From an uncultured beta proteobacterium (lineage in GTDB: Bacteria > Pseudomonadota > Gammaproteobacteria > Burkholderiales > Burkholderiaceae_C), in the NCBI GenBank assembly GCA_903873485.1, contig CAIQOO010000236.1, positions 1 to 35,694 on the forward strand: 35,694 nucleotides of DNA, in the 5' to 3' direction. The notes beneath the pieces are model-generated. The model did not search any database, was not told the DNA's origin, and saw nothing but the letters and a program-made list of their open reading frames with translations. The position numbers were made by a program, and so were the translations under genes. Positions 26,810-35,063 of the stretch are shown in pieces. Position 1 is the first letter of the stretch, and every line of letters starts with the position of its first letter.

Positions 26810-28027
26810 ATGGCTACTGAAAAATCCAAAGGCCCCAAAGAATTTGTCTATGAATGGGAGGGCAAAGACCGCAACGGCAAGCAGGTGCGCGGCGAAACCC
26901 GCGCCAGCGGCGAAAACCAGGTGCAGTCCGCGCTGCGCCGCCAAGGCGTGATGCCGAGCAAGATCAAAAAGCGCCGCATGAGTGCCGGGCGCTCCATCAA
27001 GCCCAAGGACATGGCGATTTTCACCCGCCAGCTTGCCACCATGATGAAGGCAGGCGTGCCGCTGCTGCAAGCCTTTGACATTGTCGGTCGCGGCAACCCG
27101 AACCCGAGTGTCACCCGGCTGCTCAACGACATCCGCACCGATGTCGAAACCGGCACATCGCTGAGCACGGCGTTTCGCAAATACCCGCTGTACTTTGACA
27201 ACCTCTACTGCAACCTGGTCGAAGCCGGTGAAGCAGCCGGCATTTTGGACCAGTTGCTGGATCGGCTGGCGGTCTATATGGAAAAAACCGAGGCCATGAA
27301 GTCGAAGATCAAATCGGCGCTGATGTACCCGATCTCGGTGCTGATCGTGGCCTTTGTGGTGACTGCCGTGATCATGATCTTTGTGGTGCCCTCGTTCAAG
27401 GAGGTGTTCAGCAGCTTTGGCGCCGATCTGCCGGCGCCGACGCTGGCGGTGATTGCCATCAGCGAGATTTTTGTCAAATGGTGGTGGCTGATCTTTGGCG
27501 GTCTGGGTGGCGGTTTTTACTTTTTCATGCAGGCCTGGCAACGCAACCAGGGTGTGCAAATATTCATGGACAAGCTGATGCTCAAGCTGCCCATTTTTGG
27601 TGTGCTGGTGGATAAATCCTGCATTGCCCGCTGGACCCGCACCTTATCGACCATGTTTGCCGCCGGTGTGCCGCTGGTCGAAGCGCTCGACTCGGTGGGC
27701 GGCGCTGCCGGCAATTGGGTGTTCGAGTCGGCCACCATCAAAATCCAGCAAGAGGTATCGACTGGCACCGCGCTGACGACGGCCATGACCAACGCCAACC
27801 TGTTTCCGTCGATGGTGCTGCAAATGTGCGCCATTGGCGAGGAGTCCGGCTCAATCGACCACATGCTAGGCAAGGCGGCCGACTTTTACGAGTCCGAGGT
27901 CGATGACATGGTGGCCGGCATTTCAAGCCTGATGGAGCCGATCATCATCGTGATTCTGGGCACCGTGATTGGCGGCATTGTGGTCGCCATGTACCTGCCA
28001 ATCTTCAAGCTCGGACAGGTGGTGTGA
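26810..28027 (+). CDS. pilC: Type IV pilus inner-membrane platform protein PilC
   Basis: PilC is the polytopic platform protein that couples PilB/PilT to the pilus. The 405-residue product has two T2SSF repeats (first after DMAIFTRQLATMMKAGVPLL, second after SCIARWTRTLSTMFAAGVPL) and three main membrane segments (around VLIVAFVVTAVIMIFVVP, WWWLIFGGLGGGFYFFM and PIIIVILGTVIGGIVVAMY). It is complete, ending FKLGQVV. The end of a Tn7-like transposon lies about 22 bp beyond its stop, where pilD would normally be expected. Confidence 0.97.
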   Translation: MATEKSKGPKEFVYEWEGKDRNGKQVRGETRASGENQVQSALRRQGVMPSKIKKRRMSAGRSIKPKDMAIFTRQLATMMKAGVPLLQAFDIVGRGNPNPSVTRLLNDIRTDVETGTSLSTAFRKYPLYFDNLYCNLVEAGEAAGILDQLLDRLAVYMEKTEAMKSKIKSALMYPISVLIVAFVVTAVIMIFVVPSFKEVFSSFGADLPAPTLAVIAISEIFVKWWWLIFGGLGGGFYFFMQAWQRNQGVQIFMDKLMLKLPIFGVLVDKSCIARWTRTLSTMFAAGVPLVEALDSVGGAAGNWVFESATIKIQQEVSTGTALTTAMTNANLFPSMVLQMCAIGEESGSIDHMLGKAADFYESEVDDMVAGISSLMEPIIIVILGTVIGGIVVAMYLPIFKLGQVV

Positions 28028-28049
28028 TGATGGTGTTGTAGGGATTCAT

Positions 28050-28122
28050 TGTACTTTTCAGTGAATCACCATACTTTTCAGTAACATTTCAGTAAAACAC
28101 ATTCAACCACCTATTTTTCAGT
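28050..28122. repeat. tnsA-proximal transposon end with four TnsB-type boxes
   Basis: The likely tip is TGTACTTTTCAGTGAATCAC starting at 28050, with the TGT typical of Tn7/Tn5053-type ends. The core ACTTTTCAGT occurs at 28053-28062 and 28073-28082; ACATTTCAGT is at 28084-28093 and ATTTTTCAGT at 28113-28122. Direct repeats of this kind are TnsB/TniA binding sites in known relatives. If the tip is right, the 5-bp target duplication would be TTCAT (28045-28049). The other end was not found in the window, so the boundary is inferred. Confidence 0.65.
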
Positions 28123-28165
28123 AGATGTGGTAAAATTGGTCCACTCCTTTGAAAAGGTTGGGTCA

Positions 28166-28888
28166 ATGGCTTCTATTCGGGATGATTTGCTGATTTCAGT
28201 AACTTTGGCTTCTGGCGATTTGGTTCAGAAGAGAGAACCGGCGTTGCTGTCGAAATTTGAACGCTCTGAACTGGCCTCATGCAGAGTGCCTGGCGTTCAT
28301 CGTACACAAAAGCACATACCAGGGTTCTTTTGGGTGTCGCAGATGAACGAGTTGGTTTGGTACGAAAGCCGACTTGAGATGTTCATTCTCAAACAGCTTG
28401 ATTTCACTCAGAAGATCAAAGCAATTCTTCCTCAGCCATTTTTCTTGCACTTTTCATCAGATGGAAAGCGTCGATATCACATACCCGATTTCCTAGTCTG
28501 GCTTAAAAGCGGCCAATACATGCTGGTCAACGTAAAACCCAAAAGATATCTTGGTAAGCCAATCAACCAACGATCATTTGGTGCATGTGAAAGATTGTGT
28601 GAATCTTTGGGGTGGTCATATGCAACTCTCAGTGAACCAAATCCAGTTTTTCTGGCAAATTTAAACTGGCTTGCCGGGTATCGCCGAACCCCAGAAAATT
28701 TCAATCAGTTTGCTACAGTAATCATTGAAAAGGCAGTCAAACGACAAACAGTCGAGAACCTTTTAGCCGATTTAGGACCTCAATCCTTGGTTCGCCCTGT
28801 TCTATTTTTTCTGATGTGGAAACAGCAACTCAACTTTGATACACGGTTATTGCTGTCAAACACCTCGGAAGTCTGGTTGGCTGATTAA
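28166..28888 (+). CDS. tnsA: TnsA-type transposon endonuclease
   Basis: TnsA cuts the 5' transposon ends, working with TnsB to allow cut-and-paste transposition. The 240-residue product has the TnsA nuclease pattern: VWYESRLEMFILKQLDF (E67/E71), HIPDFLVWL (D108) and MLVNVKPKRYL (K124), the E...D...xVK restriction-like site. The residue before VK is Asn where Gln or Glu is more usual. The C-terminal part (about 150-240) would contact TnsC. The start at 28166 has AAGG 8 nt upstream; a GTG at 28127 would add 13 residues. tnsB follows 40 bp later. Confidence 0.85.
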   Translation: MASIRDDLLISVTLASGDLVQKREPALLSKFERSELASCRVPGVHRTQKHIPGFFWVSQMNELVWYESRLEMFILKQLDFTQKIKAILPQPFFLHFSSDGKRRYHIPDFLVWLKSGQYMLVNVKPKRYLGKPINQRSFGACERLCESLGWSYATLSEPNPVFLANLNWLAGYRRTPENFNQFATVIIEKAVKRQTVENLLADLGPQSLVRPVLFFLMWKQQLNFDTRLLLSNTSEVWLAD

Positions 28889-28928
28889 ATTATTTCAGAA
28901 ACATTTCAAATTCAAAAAGGGACTTGCC

Positions 28929-31052
28929 ATGATTAAAGCTCAAAAATTGACCATCGGAACAGAAGTGCAATACGAAGGTACAGCTTATGCTGTAGAAGGG
29001 TTTGCTGGTTCTGTGGTTCTTTTGCGATCAACACATGGCAATGTAATCAGACTGGGACTTAGACACTTGGTCACATCTGAGTCATTCAAAGTCTTGGGCG
29101 TAAAAAATGATGAAGTATTTCCTGTAATTGATGGTGCGTCCAAGGAGAAAGTGAAAGCTGCAAGTGTTTTAGTAACTCACTTATTGGAAGCGATGACAGG
29201 CTACCGATCTGGTTCAGAAGCAGATGCAATACAAGGGGAACCATTTCCTGGGTACGACCCAGTTGTCACTACCATGGCAGCTAGATTTGAACTAAAAGCA
29301 AATGAACTCAAAGTTACAAGTCGAACACTATGGAACCAAAAAAAATCTTATGAAGCTCACGGTATTTACGGCTTGATTGATGGACGAGCAAAAAGGCTGA
29401 GAACTAGCACTATTGATGATCGAGTCAAATCTGCCATTCTCACTGTTGTCACTTCACTTAAAGATGAGTCAAATACAACAAAACAGCGAATTCGCAGATT
29501 GGTTGAACGTGAATTAAAGGCTAAATTTCCGGATGAACAGATTGATTTGCCACCAGAGACAACCTTCAATCGGCGACTGGATGACCTGACAAAGGGCATT
29601 GGACTCTTCGGTGCAGCCAAGCAGCGCCGAAGCATTGCAAACCGACCAGAAAAACCATACTCACATTTTGTAGCAACGAGACCAGGTGAAATGGTGTTAA
29701 TTGACTCCACGCCGTTGGATGCCTATGCCATGGATCCATACTCATTTGAGTGGATATCGGTGGAACTGACCATCGCACTTGACCTGTTTACAAGATCATT
29801 GGTAGCCTGGAGATTTACCCCAAAAGGGACTAAAGCTGTTGATGCTGCATTCCTTTTGGCTGACATGATCAAGCCGAAATACAAAGGGTATGACTGGGCA
29901 GAAAATACAAAATTTGCCTACGTTGGTGTACCAGAAAGCATTGTTATAGAAGTTGGCAACGATGCACCAGGTTCACCTCTTGCAGCAATTCCTTTTATCC
30001 ATCCTGAGTCAGTGATCATTGATAGAGGGCGTGTGTTTTTGTCAGAAGCCTTTTCAAGTGCCTGTAGACATCTTGGAATCAACCTGTACATAGCTAGACC
30101 TTACACACCTACCGACAAGTCTCATGTAGAACGTGTGTTCAAGACGATTCGTGAAAATTTCGTACTGAATCTGGATGGTTACAAAGGTCCTGATGTCTGG
30201 TCACGAGGTAGTGATCCAGGTGAAAACGCATTTTGGTTCCTTGATGAAATTGAGATGAAGTTCACAGAATGGGTGGCTACTTATTGGCAACAAAGACATC
30301 ATGACGGTCTGTCACTGCCCAATGTGCCGGATTTGCACATCAGTCCCAATCAAATGTTTGAAGAAGGTATAGCAAGAGCTGGTTTTCTTTACGTTGTCCC
30401 GGACAAGAATTTGTACTACGAACTTCTTCCCACCGATTGGCGCACGATCCAGCACTATGGCGTTGAACTCAGAGGGCTTCGGTATGACGGTGACATTCTC
30501 AACGACTTTCGTGATCAAAAATCACCCTATCCGACTCAAAATGGAAAATGGCCGTTCCGGTATGACCCACGTGACAGATCATTTATTGCTTTTTATGACC
30601 ACACATTAAACCAGTGGCATGAGTTAAGTTGGTTGGGTATAGGGCCAGTTCATCGACCGTTCAATGAAATGACTGTCAGTTACGCTAAAGCACTTGTGAT
30701 TGAAAACGGTGGAAACAAAAATAATCACAAGGAACTTGAAGCAAGTCTTCACAAGTTGCTCAATCGCATAGATGATCAACAAATGCTTGGAAGAAAAGAG
30801 CGCAGGCTTGCCGCTGTGAACATGATGAACACGACATCTTCCGTGAGGGATAAACCTACAAAGCCAACAGTTTCAGCACCAGATGGCGAAATGCAACTTC
30901 TCAGCACAAACGGTGACCTCGATATGTGGGAACCATCGAAATCAGCTTCTGAAGATCAAGTCACTACCGACACTTCAGCAGCCAAAAAGTTCAGAACAGT
31001 AGCTGAAGCTCAAGACGAGGATGAAGATGATGGCGATTTTTTTAATTTATGA
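28929..31052 (+). CDS. tnsB: TnsB-type DDE transposase
   Basis: TnsB binds the end repeats and performs 3' cleavage and strand transfer. The 707-residue product has N-terminal DNA-binding regions and a retroviral-integrase-type core. Its catalytic triad is D259 (EMVLIDSTPLDAY), D365 (SVIIDRGRVFLSEAF) and E401 (DKSHVERVFKTIRE), a DD(35)E spacing. A Mu-type beta-barrel region follows (TQNGKWPFRYDPRDRSFIAF). The tail is strongly acidic (DEDEDDGDFFNL), a place where relatives contact TnsC. The start at 28929 is set by AAAAAGGGA 7 nt upstream. Its 3' end faces that of tniQ across 144 bp of AT-rich DNA. Confidence 0.92.
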   Translation: MIKAQKLTIGTEVQYEGTAYAVEGFAGSVVLLRSTHGNVIRLGLRHLVTSESFKVLGVKNDEVFPVIDGASKEKVKAASVLVTHLLEAMTGYRSGSEADAIQGEPFPGYDPVVTTMAARFELKANELKVTSRTLWNQKKSYEAHGIYGLIDGRAKRLRTSTIDDRVKSAILTVVTSLKDESNTTKQRIRRLVERELKAKFPDEQIDLPPETTFNRRLDDLTKGIGLFGAAKQRRSIANRPEKPYSHFVATRPGEMVLIDSTPLDAYAMDPYSFEWISVELTIALDLFTRSLVAWRFTPKGTKAVDAAFLLADMIKPKYKGYDWAENTKFAYVGVPESIVIEVGNDAPGSPLAAIPFIHPESVIIDRGRVFLSEAFSSACRHLGINLYIARPYTPTDKSHVERVFKTIRENFVLNLDGYKGPDVWSRGSDPGENAFWFLDEIEMKFTEWVATYWQQRHHDGLSLPNVPDLHISPNQMFEEGIARAGFLYVVPDKNLYYELLPTDWRTIQHYGVELRGLRYDGDILNDFRDQKSPYPTQNGKWPFRYDPRDRSFIAFYDHTLNQWHELSWLGIGPVHRPFNEMTVSYAKALVIENGGNKNNHKELEASLHKLLNRIDDQQMLGRKERRLAAVNMMNTTSSVRDKPTKPTVSAPDGEMQLLSTNGDLDMWEPSKSASEDQVTTDTSAAKKFRTVAEAQDEDEDDGDFFNL

Positions 31053-31196
31053 TTGATGAGTATCTTTCAAAAAACTAAGCCTCTTAAAATACCCTACAGG
31101 CCATACCCTTACACACAAGTCCTAAAAGTAGATTTATAACGATATATCATTGATTAATTTTCTTTAATTAAACTTTATTGTAAACTTATTCTTAGA

Positions 31197-33059
31197 TTAT
31201 GTTCTATCAATCTGTGTAATAACAGATTCTTGCATTATTTTTCCATAGGCTAACAATGCCGGCATAAGTTTTGGAAGAAGTGTCTTGACGAAGATTTTGT
31301 AAACAGCATGCTGATTTGTGCGACTTATATGTGCAGCCAAGGCAGGTGCTAAAGCCCAATCACCGCCAGTCATTTCAGCCCATAGCCACGTTGCTGCGTA
31401 CTTGCTGCGACCTCCAATTTTCCCTTTCGAAACGCCTGAATCACTGCAAATTTGTAGCCATTGATCATCAGGGAATTCTACAAAATTGCGTAACACATCA
31501 CGTCTTTGCGCGTAATCAATATGAACTTTCGTTTTGGCTATAGTTTTTGTCCATTTGTAGAGGGATTCGGCAAACTGGTCGTAATGACCTTGCTGATTCA
31601 AGAGCATGACACAACGATTTGCCATGCCATACATGGATTTAGGCTGATCCAAAAACTCAGCCGATGCGATCCATGTATAACCTAAGCGCTTTACAGCCGC
31701 AAGAGAGCAAAATCGACGTGCGAATTGATCTCGTACATTTGGAAAAAATTCTTTAAAGTCCCTATTAAAGATAGATTCGGGTATACATTGAGGAACATGT
31801 TTTGCCTCGTATTTTGGCAGCTCTGCACTGTTGGATCGACCATCAATTCGCGTTTGGACATTTGAAAGGTGACCTGCACGCCGGTCAAAGGTGCCTTTTG
31901 TAGCTAGTTCACCCGCAAAGGCAGTCCGCAGGCGTTCACTAAAGCCAACATTATTGAGTACCGCATAGCGATACTTAGGGCTTCTGTCAATGGTTCGTTC
32001 TGCCAAAACCCGTAACGAATTCTGTAATAAGCCTTGGTCAGTTATTTGAACAATTGACAATGCTACATGGGAGACGGCAGCCATCAGCAAGGCGCTTTTC
32101 GGAGCACCAGTATACATACTTACTCTAACACCATTTCGTCCTAGACCGCTTTGCGTACGCAGACTTTGCGTTGCGTTTCGATGATCAATGTGAAGTGCAA
32201 TTGCTTCTTGAATCGGTTCTTGAAAACTCGGAAAGTCTTCGACTTCTGCACGATAAAGAATCAATGCCGCTACTGAACGCATTTCATTGAAAAACACTAA
32301 CGATTTACCACTACTAATCAAATCCGGTGATGATAAGTATTCATTGATAGTTTTTTGGGTTGCAATCAGCTCATCACACCCATCCAGCCCAAACGAATCG
32401 ATATTCCTCAAATCGCATTGGCACGGCATTGAACCCTTGCCTACATTCGCCTGGCCTGTCGGTAACACATTTCCGCAAGTTCCAGGAACCGGAATTTTCC
32501 CAGTAAATGCAGGTGATAAAGAACCGTCTTTTCGTCCATTGAATGCACGGCCTCCACATTCTGGACAATGATCATGAAGCAACACCTTGTGCTTCGCACA
32601 GGCGAAAGACCAAGGAAGTTTCCATACAAGACTCCAAGCCCCCTCAGATTCTTTTAAGCATTGTGGACAAAAGTGCGATCCAGAAAAATAAGCCCACTCA
32701 CGCACTGACGCTTTACGAATGGAGTCAGCGCTGATAGGCGACGCTCCAAGAAAGTCTCCCGCAATCCCGGCATACCTATTCAATAGCAATGATCTTGTTT
32801 GTGTTTCGCTAAGTCCTGAAACAAAGGAAAAAGTTTTAACGTTATCGTCCGACATAACAATTCCAAAACCGGGCAGCGGCCTATCTCGAATTTCAGTTAC
32901 AAGCCCTAGTCGGCTAATTGTTTGCCCCAAATTAACATCATGCCGAGCAGACAGGCGAATGACGTAACTTAGCAATAATTCACCATCTACAACGGGCAAC
33001 CTGACAGGAAAAGTGCGCGGTATTCCAATCAAAGGCTGGAGATTTCGTTCTTGTGACAT
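31197..33059 (-). CDS. tniQ: TniQ/TnsD-family target-selection protein
   Basis: TniQ/TnsD proteins recognise the target, either DNA (TnsD at glmS) or through a guide complex. The 620-residue product begins with the TniQ pattern FPVRLPVVDGELLLSYVIRL and has zinc-binding CPQC (131-134), CxxH (C154, H157) and HCPECGG (165-168). The long C-terminal part (about 300-620) is of TnsD size and could bind a specific DNA site; I see no known domain there. It lies 26 bp behind tnsC with a good AAAGGG site, so the two are one operon. It is the only TniQ seen, and no Cas genes or CRISPR arrays accompany it. Confidence 0.85.
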   Translation of the reverse strand: MSQERNLQPLIGIPRTFPVRLPVVDGELLLSYVIRLSARHDVNLGQTISRLGLVTEIRDRPLPGFGIVMSDDNVKTFSFVSGLSETQTRSLLLNRYAGIAGDFLGASPISADSIRKASVREWAYFSGSHFCPQCLKESEGAWSLVWKLPWSFACAKHKVLLHDHCPECGGRAFNGRKDGSLSPAFTGKIPVPGTCGNVLPTGQANVGKGSMPCQCDLRNIDSFGLDGCDELIATQKTINEYLSSPDLISSGKSLVFFNEMRSVAALILYRAEVEDFPSFQEPIQEAIALHIDHRNATQSLRTQSGLGRNGVRVSMYTGAPKSALLMAAVSHVALSIVQITDQGLLQNSLRVLAERTIDRSPKYRYAVLNNVGFSERLRTAFAGELATKGTFDRRAGHLSNVQTRIDGRSNSAELPKYEAKHVPQCIPESIFNRDFKEFFPNVRDQFARRFCSLAAVKRLGYTWIASAEFLDQPKSMYGMANRCVMLLNQQGHYDQFAESLYKWTKTIAKTKVHIDYAQRRDVLRNFVEFPDDQWLQICSDSGVSKGKIGGRSKYAATWLWAEMTGGDWALAPALAAHISRTNQHAVYKIFVKTLLPKLMPALLAYGKIMQESVITQIDRT

Positions 33060-33085
33060 GATTGCCCTTTCTGTTCAACTCTAGG

Positions 33086-34195
33086 TTAACTCCGAGAAAT
33101 AGTGGTTTTTCGATGCGCTTCAGAAGCAAAATCCAGCCGAATTTTATCAAAAACAACACGATTAACTCGTTCGGAACCGTTATCTATTGCTAAATTCGCA
33201 CCCTCACGAATTAGGTTACTGATTGCGCCCATGAATCCACCTGTACGATCATGAATGTAATCAGAAATATTTGCCAAAGTTCCACTTAGTTGATTTTGCA
33301 GAGCCAGACTTGCCTCAAATGAATTGAGCAGCGGCTTAAGGTCAGGAGAATCCTTTGAAAATGGCGCTATCGAGTAGCATTTGAAGCGATGTTGCGTCTG
33401 GGAGACAAACGCCTTTTCTGTAGAATTCCCCTCCTTCATCAATCCCGATCCTTCAACATCAATACCAGAATAAATAAATGTTGCACTGATGCAATTAGCT
33501 AAAAATTTTAGATGATTGTTTATCACTTGTGCCGTTCTGTTGCACATTTTCAGGAAGTGAATATCATCAATAATTATAAGCGATGTTCCGCAAGCCTGTG
33601 TTGTGTCAATAATTTGATTACTTAACCAAGAGACTGTTGCACTCGATGGTGCGTTTATACCCATGAAACTAACAATTAGCCTATTAAAGTCTTTGACACT
33701 CAATTCACCAATTAAAGTTATATAAATAACTGGAATCGAGTTATGAATACCTGCACACTTTAATTTTGGAAGAATATTCTTTCTCCATGAAAGCTCATAC
33801 TTCTTGCCAAGCTCCATTACAATGCTAGATTTTCCCACTGTTCCCAAGCCATCTAACACAATGCCCATGCGAGCTCCAGGCGAACCACTGTAATTCAGTG
33901 CAGCAACTCGTAATGCTTCTTTGTGAATTTGAGCCAATGTCGGTGTTTCCATTAGTGGCATTTCAGAGTGGTATTTTTTCCTTTTTTTCGCAAATTCTTT
34001 TTTTTCTATTGCCGTCATTGAGTTTAAAACATCAATAGACGGCATCAGTGGTTTAGTAACAATTTCTTTGTTAACATAATATTGCCAGCCTTCAATTCGC
34101 ACAATTGGCGGTGGAGGAAGTAATCCGTCATTAAGCAAACTCAAGCATTGAAATGGATCCTCAACATCAAATGATGCAAAATCGTCATAGATCAT
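33086..34195 (-). CDS. tnsC: TnsC/TniB-like AAA+ ATPase
   Basis: TnsC is the ATP-dependent regulator that links target selector and transposase. The 369-residue protein has Walker A GLGTVGKSS (116-124) and Walker B SLIIIDDIHFL (D210/D211), with sensor-like SATFIYSGIDVEG and a C-terminal GGFMGAISNLIREGANLAI typical of TniB/TnsC ATPases. An N-terminal extension of about 90 residues includes PPPPIVRIEGWQYY. It is shorter than TnsC of Tn7 (555) and somewhat longer than TniB. It is the first gene of a tnsC-tniQ operon; the upstream side is an AT-rich, gene-free stretch likely to hold its promoter. Confidence 0.88.
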   Translation of the reverse strand: MIYDDFASFDVEDPFQCLSLLNDGLLPPPPIVRIEGWQYYVNKEIVTKPLMPSIDVLNSMTAIEKKEFAKKRKKYHSEMPLMETPTLAQIHKEALRVAALNYSGSPGARMGIVLDGLGTVGKSSIVMELGKKYELSWRKNILPKLKCAGIHNSIPVIYITLIGELSVKDFNRLIVSFMGINAPSSATVSWLSNQIIDTTQACGTSLIIIDDIHFLKMCNRTAQVINNHLKFLANCISATFIYSGIDVEGSGLMKEGNSTEKAFVSQTQHRFKCYSIAPFSKDSPDLKPLLNSFEASLALQNQLSGTLANISDYIHDRTGGFMGAISNLIREGANLAIDNGSERVNRVVFDKIRLDFASEAHRKTTISRS

Positions 34196-35060
34196 AAATT
34201 GACTTTCTTCGTTTGACTGACAGCTTTAGACTTAAGTCGAAAACTCTATATAAATCAACACATTATGAGAAATAAGTTGATTAAAAAAACCTCTATAAAC
34301 TAGTTCTTACCGAATTCGAAACATCTTAAATATCTTTTATGTAACTATATAGATGACTTATCGTGACATAGATACATAAAGAATAAATAAATTGTATTAA
34401 AAAAATATAAGTAAATTAACTTTTCATAAATATGTAGATATTATTAAAATAATATCAATTCATTAAAGTGCAGAAGAAAGTAACCACTGCCGAAGCCAAA
34501 TCATTACACACAATCAAAAAAACTCAATGAAATAAACGATGAAGTAAAAAGTTAATATTGTTAATTTATAAAATAATCATTAGTTTTTATATAACGATAT
34601 AACGCCAAAGAACTAAATATTTATAATGTATAACTTAATCAGTTAAAGTATCTATATGTATCTATATCACGATAAGTCATCTATAATATACCTTCGTTTT
34701 CGTTACTTATCATTTGCACTTCCTCAGCGTATCGTTAGCACATTCTGGTATTTTATCAATTTGACAATGGTTTGTCAATCTTTAGAACTACTGTCAAAAA
34801 AAAAAGTAGCCACTAGCTGAAAATTGATGGTTCTATTTGCATAGTGAAAGTCTTCATACGCATCGTCAGAACCACGCGTCTTAAGCCCGTAACAATACGT
34901 TTGATATATAGCTATTGTACGTAAGTTGTTGATTTATATAGAAAATAAATCGCATGGTACATATCTAGTTTGTTCTGACCAACTTACTGCTGAGACGCTT
35001 CATGGTTGCCTACTTTGGTTGGCAAGGAAACAGACTAATGTAATGCGGTGATAAAGAAGT
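34196..35060. other. AT-rich gene-free region upstream of tnsC
   Basis: About 865 bp with no credible coding region and very high A+T. It contains a 31-bp inverted repeat pair (34348-34378 and 34655-34685), a TTGACA-N6-TGTCAA palindrome (34761-34778), and TGGTTCT/AGAACCA arms (34828-34834 and 34868-34874). I see neither the ..TTTCAGT end boxes nor a CRISPR-like array or tRNA. It may hold the tnsC promoter and control sites, a small element, or an RNA gene. Confidence 0.55.
34348..34685. repeat. 31-bp inverted repeats 276 bp apart
   Basis: The arms read TATAGATGACTTATCGTGA, then one variable base, then ATAGATACATA at 34348-34378, with the complement at 34655-34685. They differ at a single position. 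The enclosed 276 bp is AT-rich and gene-free. This could be a miniature inverted-repeat element, or paired protein-binding sites. Confidence 0.7.
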
Positions 35061-35063
35061 TGA

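Noticed and set aside
28191..28200. A fifth ..TTTCAGT box inside tnsA
   Set aside because: TGATTTCAGT is a weaker match within coding sequence; not enough to extend the end region.
28836..28928. Upstream extension of the tnsB frame overlapping tnsA
   Set aside because: The 31 extra codons overlap the tnsA 3' end and lack a ribosome-binding site, while ATG 28929 has a strong one.
34348..34685. Possible CRISPR array or CRISPR-like repeats near tnsC
   Set aside because: Only two copies exist and they are inverted, not direct; no regular spacers or cas genes are visible.
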